Assembly (NCBI GenBank): GCA_922989275.2
Contig: OV277858.1
Location: 10,044,001-10,108,000 of the forward strand
Origin: Gari tellinella
Lineage: Eukaryota; Mollusca; Bivalvia; Cardiida; Psammobiidae
Direction of reading: 5' to 3'
Length of the DNA stretch: 64,000 bases
Part shown: in pieces, positions 58,691 to 64,000 of the stretch
Layout of the letters: every line of letters begins with the position of its first letter
How positions within the stretch are numbered: the first letter of the stretch is position 1
Made by a program: the position numbers and the translations under genes
The notes under the pieces: model-generated
What the model was told of the DNA's origin: nothing
Database searches by the model: none
Seen by the model: only the letters and a program-made list of their open reading frames with translations

Positions 58691-59147
58691 AAGCTGTTGG
58701 AGACAATGGCATTCAAAACGAAAGTGACTGTAACTACGAAAAAAATAAACGTAAGCGAACTTTTTATTGATTTTAAATGGTTACATGTCTGCCGTTTGTA
58801 TCCCGAAATCGCTGATACTACAGTACCTCAGTGATACAGACCTCTGCTCAACCTGTGACCTCCAGTAAGAGGTCCTGTACTCTATTACTAGATACAAAAT
58901 ATATTCTCACGGACCCCTAGCCTACCCTCACAGGACTCGTTAGGAGTATGTGACCGTATCGCTAATTTCAAGTATTAGAGGTACGGTCACGTACCCCCAG
59001 TCACTACCTTTCGAAAATAATCATGTCTGAATAATTGGCTGAAATTTATAGAGTCAAGAAATTTAGCTTAACTCACTTGATTCTCGGTATTACAGTAACG
59101 TAACAGATAAGGGACCGCCTAAGCACTCGGTGAATGCAATGCCCTGG

Positions 59148-60107
59148 CTAAAGCCCCGATCTCAATGTCCCGGTGCTGGCCCCGGTACGTCCCGGTTGAG
59201 AAAGCCGGTGGACTTGGATGAGCCGGGGCGGTTTTTATGAAAAAAATAAATTGCGATCTCACATTCCCGGTGTCTCCCCCGGTGGAGCACCGGTTATGAA
59301 GCCGGACCTTCCTGGTGAGTTCCCAGTTTGGCCCGGCGTAGTTACGGTGCAGGGCCGGTCTGTTCCCGGTTAACCCCGGTATAATAATAACACGGTGTAA
59401 CCCCGGCCATCGCCGGTGGTATCTGGATGACCACTGGTGTCGTCCCGATCAACCCCGGTTGTTCACCGGTGACGTGCCGGTGTTCGCCGGAAAGGACATA
59501 AACCGGGGCGGACTTGAATTAGTATCAATTCTCTTTTGTCTCTCGGGGTATATGAGATGAAAATCAAATACAAAGGAAATGCAATAAAATAGAACATAAT
59601 AATGTTGTAGACTGTTCAAACTTCATTTTAATATGAGTTTCAAACAGTTTGCCCGGCGTCTGATCTGGTAACTTTCGTTTTTAAATATTAGATTTACCCT
59701 ATACAATAGAGAGGACGATATTATTTCCTATTTAAACACAGACGAAACAGAAACGCTAAAAATAAAATGTAGTAATCTGCAGTTTTAAAAAAAAAAATCA
59801 AATTTATGCTCGCATATTATATACACCCCGGTTGTTCAGGGTAGAGGCCCGGATGTGCTGGTAAAGATCCGGCATTGCTCTGGCATTCCCCTGACCCTGG
59901 ATGAAGCCGGTTCTGGTTTCTGTCCCGGTGACCCCCGGTTGTATTAAACATTTTAAAGCATCCGGGGAAGTTAGCCGGTGGAAGCTGGTCGATCCAGGAT
60001 CGAGCTGGTCGCCCCCGGCCCCGCCAAGGTTGTACTCCAGGTGACTGCCGGTTTGCTAAACCGGGACTCACGGGGACCCAAACCTGGACAGTGAGATCGT
60101 GGCTTAA
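59148..60107. mobile_element. TTAA-type CCGG-rich element, third copy
   Basis: Starts CTAAAGCCCCGATCTCAATG (TTAA altered to CTAA) and ends CAGTGAGATCGTGGCTTAA. It has the same two GC-rich blocks as the arm copies but is more diverged. The partial copy at 28769-29003 is its palindrome mate. Confidence 0.75.
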
Positions 60108-60429
60108 GCATCAGCTACGGGCTAATCCTAGCGTATTACAGTCGTTTTTTTGTTGCTGTTAACTGAATTAGCAACATCACTTTTTGTCATAAAACAGTTA
60201 AATATAGTTTTGAGAAGAACTTATTACAAACCATGCCTTATTTATACTATGATGAGGTTGACAGGCTATCTCTAGATATGACCAAAAATCGCAGTTAAAT
60301 GCACTCGGACCCGTACACATTTCTGGTATTTGAGTAGGTTTCCCTGGTCAAACAATGCAGCGAAAGGGCCATTTTAAAAACAAAATCAAGAGATCTAGTT
60401 CTAGATCTAAAGTTCCGTCCATCCGCTCG

Positions 60430-61560
60430 TCCAGCTTGTCCGGAGCATAACTTCTAAAGTATATTAGCTATTGACTTCAAACTTCATATACAGATAGATC
60501 TTATTGACCAGGAGTGCAGTGCGCCAGAACCATTACTCTGACCTCAGTATTTTTGGAGTTATTGCCCTTTGTTATTTTTATCAAATTTAGGCTTGTCAGG
60601 AACATAACTTCCAAAGTATAATAGCTATTGACTTCAAACTTCATATACAGATAGATCTAATTAACTAAGAGTGCAGTGCGCAAGAACCGTTACTCTGACG
60701 TCAGTATTTTTGGAGTAATTGCCCTTTGTTGTTACATTTTTACCCAATTTAGGCTTGTCCGGAGCATTACTTTTAAAGTATAAGAGCTATTGACTTCAAA
60801 CTTCATATACCGATAGATCTCATTGACTAGGAGTGCAATCTGCAAGACCCGTTACTCTGTCATCAGTCTTTTTGGAGTTATTGTTCTTTGTTGTTATATT
60901 TTTACCCAATTTAGGCTTGTCCGGAGCATCACTTCTAAAGTATAAAAGCTATTGACTTCAAACTTCATATACAGATAGATCTCATTGACTAGGAGTGCAG
61001 TGCGCAAGAGCGTTACTCTGTCATCAGTATTTTTGGAGTTATTGCCCTTTGTTGTCATATTTTTACCAACTTTAGGCTTGTCCGGAGCATAACTTCAAAA
61101 GTGTAAGAGCTATTGACTTTAAACTTCATATACAGATAGATCTTATTTACTAGGAGTGCAGTGCACAAGAACAATAACTCTGCCATCAGTATTTTTGGTG
61201 TTATATTGCCCTTTGTTGTTATATTTTTACCAAATTTAGGCTTGTCCCGAGCTTAACTTCCAAAGTATAGAAGCTATTGACCCCAAACTTCATATACAGA
61301 TAGATCTTATTGACTAGGAGTGCAGTGCACAAGAACCATAACTCTATCATCAGTATTTTTGGAGTTATTACCCTTTGTTGATATATTTTTTATCCATTTA
61401 GGCTTGTCCAGAACATAACTTCCAAAGTATAAGAGCTATTGACTTCAAACTTCATATACAGATAGATCTCATTTACCAGGAGTGCAATGCATAAGAACCT
61501 GTACTCTGTCATCCATATTTTTGGAGTTATTTCCCTTTGTTATATTTTTATCAATTTTTT
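60430..61560 (-). repeat. 162-bp tandem repeat array
   Basis: GGCTTGTCCGGAGCATAACT recurs at 60590, 60752, 60914, 61076, 61239 and 61399, with TTGACTTCAAACTTCATATA and GTATTTTTGGAGTTATTGCC in each unit. Same family as 16967-17500 and 29004-29685. Confidence 0.88.
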
Positions 61561-61749
61561 GAGTTGTTGCCCTTTGTTATTCTTTTCCAAGTTAGGGAGC
61601 ACACATTAACTTTATCCAGAAACATTTATCTCTTGTGACAAGACCCCACTGGGGGTATGAATCACCATTTGTGATAGGTCTAGTTTGAATATGTACAGTC
61701 ATGACTATGAATCGGAAGATATAAATTCTATATTTCATCAAATGGTAGT

Positions 61750-62293
61750 TTAAAGAGGCTCGCAACCGGATTTAGCATTAAAAATAGTAATTTGTAAATA
61801 TATGTCAAATGCTTATATAAATGGGTAAGATTTAGTTTAGGATAATAAATTCTGTTAAAAAATCCATTTCAAAAAAAAAAAAAAAGAAGCCCTGGTGGGA
61901 TTAAAACCCGTGACCCTCCATGCGGAGAGAAACGTGAAAAAACGAGGAAGCTCCTATACTACCTCGGCTACCAGCGCTCTCTATATCTATAGTAGCGAAT
62001 TAACGTACTTCACTAGCGGCGATCGATAGTACTTTTACTATTTTATTCGTCTCGGGTTTATGTCTGAGCCCGTGTAAAGGAGCAACAACAACAACTATAC
62101 CGTTAGCTAACGCTATAGAAAAACGATGGAAAATATCTTAAAAAAACTAAGATTCGGTGCCGATTCTTGAGACTTTTTTTGGACTGATCATATTTTTTTA
62201 ATGTCAGAAGCCAAATAATGCCACAAATTTGCTTTTATTTGAGTATTTTATTTTATTTTGACAAGTACACCATCCGGTTGCGAGTCCCTTTAA
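61750..62293. mobile_element. TTAA-flanked MITE with nested tRNA-like SINE
   Basis: TTAA (61750-61753 and 62290-62293) encloses TIRs AGAGGCTCGCAACCGGAT / inverse AGGGACTCGCAACCGGATG. The left arm lacks it: there GTAGCTTAAAGCAGGCTG (26383-26400, inverted) is uninterrupted, so the empty site is known. The interior carries a minus-strand tRNA-like head (about 61985-61885; B box GGGTTTTAATCCC). A related TTAAAGCCACTCGCAACCAG end is at about 63262-63285 and 20827. Confidence 0.78.
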
Positions 62294-62370
62294 AGCAGGC
62301 TGAAAGTAAAGCAGAATGCAGTATATTGCACCTTAAGGCGCGTTCTGCTTTACTTTAAACCTGCCTAAAG
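62290..62370. repeat. GCTTTAAGCAGG hairpin element, right outer arm
   Basis: Mirror copy of 26319-26400, directly adjoining the inserted TTAA element. Confidence 0.8.
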
Positions 62371-64000
62371 TGGTAATTTATCTTCAAAATATGAAAATAT
62401 ATGTGCAGGGTTAAAGTATAAACTGAAAGACATCCTTTTTGTTGCAGATAAAAGCCAGTCTGGACTTGGACACAACCAATGTTAAGGTAAATATTTGTTT
62501 ACTTTTGAACTGACATAACCTGTTTTCTGTTCTATAGACAGGTGGTTGTTTAAAGCATGTTGAAAGTAACACGGAATGCTTGTTACTGCAATGGTACATA
62601 TACATCCAGGTATGAAGCTTGCAAGGGTAACAATATAGCTGGTTCCCTCATCGAGTTTGGTACCTGGCATGAGTCATATTATGATGTATGAAGAACTTGC
62701 ATTTTGTGTTGGAAGTTTGGTGTTCCTAAACCAAGCTAATGCGTTTATAGGCCGTAAAGATTTACAGTATACAACATTATTTATTGTATTTTCTATGCGA
62801 TCTATTTTAAGATTGATATTATAAGTTACACGGTATAAAATAATTTAGGCAGGGTGAATTGGCTTGTATGACGGTTTTGGATTCCGAATTTCCTGAACGC
62901 GAAGGAAATAAGGAATCCAAAACGGTCATACAAGGCCATACAGAGTTTTTCCCGGTCTAAATGAGGATTAATTTTATTCCCAGCTGAAGAAAATCATAAT
63001 GCCTGAGCTGTTATCTCTCCTTTTCTGAGTTTAATATTACATTTTTAGTTCACCAGAGCTTATGTCTGAGTCCTGACTTAATTTTCTATAGCAACTTTCG
63101 TCGCTATGGATAAAACGATGGAAAATATCTAAAAAAACTGAGATTTGAAGAATTTTCGAGAGGGTGTTATTAGACTGGTCATATTTTTCCAATGCCAGAT
63201 GCACGATAATGCTACCCTTTTGTATATATTTGAGTAATTTCTTTTATTTTTTGCAAATGCACCATCTGGTTGCGAGTGGCTTTAAGAAGTCACATATTTG
63301 GCTATATCTTTATGAGTGTCTGTCAGTGCCATGTCCTTCATAAAATTTAGGTCACACTTGAAGCTGGGTCATGTGGGATCTTAAAGTAGGTAAAATCGCA
63401 AAACTATGGGATATGTCGTCAGTCATTGTGTTACACAAGCTGTTCTCACCTTGCGGACGGAGATATCCAGAAAAGGTTGGGGGTTGAGATTACCTTATCT
63501 GTCTGGACGGACAAGTCAAATTAATTGATGTTAATTAGATAACGAATCCATAAGGAACAATAAATGAACATTAATTTATTGTGGTGCTTCATGGGATGAC
63601 GTAACGACCGAGTCTAGGATTGAAATGTTATTACTTATTAAGCGAGTCTTGGCGTGCTAAATAATTTTTCTTTTCTAGCCGAGGTTTAGATCAGTTTGTC
63701 TCATACAACGACTAGTGACAGGTTCTTTTTCTCACATAACCAATAGTTTTAATCTATTTTAGCTCAGCAAAGCATGACAAGAAATTGTGTATGATTATGG
63801 GGACAGCAATTATCTCTGATGGAGGAATGAGGTAAGTTTTTTGACATCTCTCTTTTAGTCGAAACTCTTCAAAAGTTATTAAAAAATTATGAACCAATGC
63901 AAATTAAGGAAAAATCTGTTTGTGTCAAAATGTAGGGTTACAAATCTCATCGGATTTTAATGCAACTAGGTCAAAATGTTTATCTCAATTATAACTAGGT

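Larger units (their letters stand above)
55016..59008. mobile_element. 4-kb TIR-bounded element in right arm only
   Basis: GGTAGTGACAAGGGGTATGT at 55016 is mirrored by the inverse of GGTAGTGACTGGGGGTACGT ending at 59008. The imperfect TIRs run for about 85-90 bp (CCGTRCCTCTAAT...TGAAAT...TACGGTCAC, then GTGAGGGTxGGCTAGGG), and each also folds on itself. The interior holds tandem arrays and a 5S-like locus but no transposase. The flanking breakpoints are near but not identical to the end of arm homology. Confidence 0.65.
60108..64000 (-). repeat. Outer palindrome arm, right
   Basis: The inverse of the left outer blocks: 60108-60470 mirrors 28480-28768, 61560-62945 mirrors 25745-26589, and 62946-63995 mirrors 20108-21165. 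Homology continues to the last base of the window, so the true palindrome end lies beyond it. Confidence 0.88.

Noticed and set aside
58706..58752. ATGGCATTCAAAACG... first-exon-like start with a GTAAGC donor
   Set aside because: Only about 15 codons in a non-coding TIR element, with no continuing exon recognised.
61885..61985. Possible functional tRNA gene on the minus strand
   Set aside because: The B box is degraded (GGGTTTTAATCCC) and the anticodon arm is too long. It fits a SINE head within a TTAA element.

Overview
This is repeat-dense, AT-rich animal DNA with almost no single-copy host coding sequence. I infer a marine bivalve, probably a clam. The basis is the dense tandem arrays rich in GACCTAG/AAGGTCAAGG, the tRNA-derived SINEs, a 5S-derived locus of mollusc type, and a Naiad-like Penelope element with selenoprotein features of the kind reported from clams. 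Only one stretch looks like a host gene exon: the last exon of an FkbM/Star-like methyltransferase at 8617-8976.

Layout. 1-9.5 kb: a decayed minus-strand Ty3/gypsy element (about 1330-5790) carrying a 3' fragment of a Penelope-like element (PLE), several foldback MITEs, and the methyltransferase exon. 9.5-20 kb: satellite DNA, SINEs and a series of Helitron-like elements with a hairpin at each end and different internal tandem arrays. One of them (12002-14752) is split by a 5'-truncated PLE reverse transcriptase frame (12342-13988). That frame is interrupted only by two TGA codons and is followed at once by a well-formed SECIS-like hairpin (13987-14053), so it is probably a selenoprotein.

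20.1-64 kb: one very large imperfect palindrome. Inner arms 35.70-42.71 and 47.39-55.00 kb are close inverted copies around a 4.7 kb spacer. Outer arm blocks (20.1-21.2, 25.7-26.6 and 28.3-29.0 kb on the left; 59.1-64.0 kb on the right) also mirror each other, and the right arm runs off the window. The arms differ by insertions, which gives built-in empty sites for several transposons.

Left arm only (29.7-35.7 kb): a small decayed dsDNA-virus-like element of Polinton/adenovirus-like character. A rightward block has a C2H2-finger ORF, a second Cys/His ORF and a BIR-domain (IAP-like) ORF. A leftward block has a basic protein, an F54H12.2-like putative capsid protein and an adenain-like cysteine protease. 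Four of these six genes carry a frameshift or internal stop. Right arm only (55.0-59.0 kb): a 4 kb TIR-bounded element holding 181-bp and 188-bp tandem arrays and a 5S rRNA-like locus with a TATA box about 30 bp upstream.

No ordinary operon or host pathway is visible. The functional logic is that of mobile elements: nested insertions, shared termini with exchanged internal arrays, and selfish or viral genes in decay.
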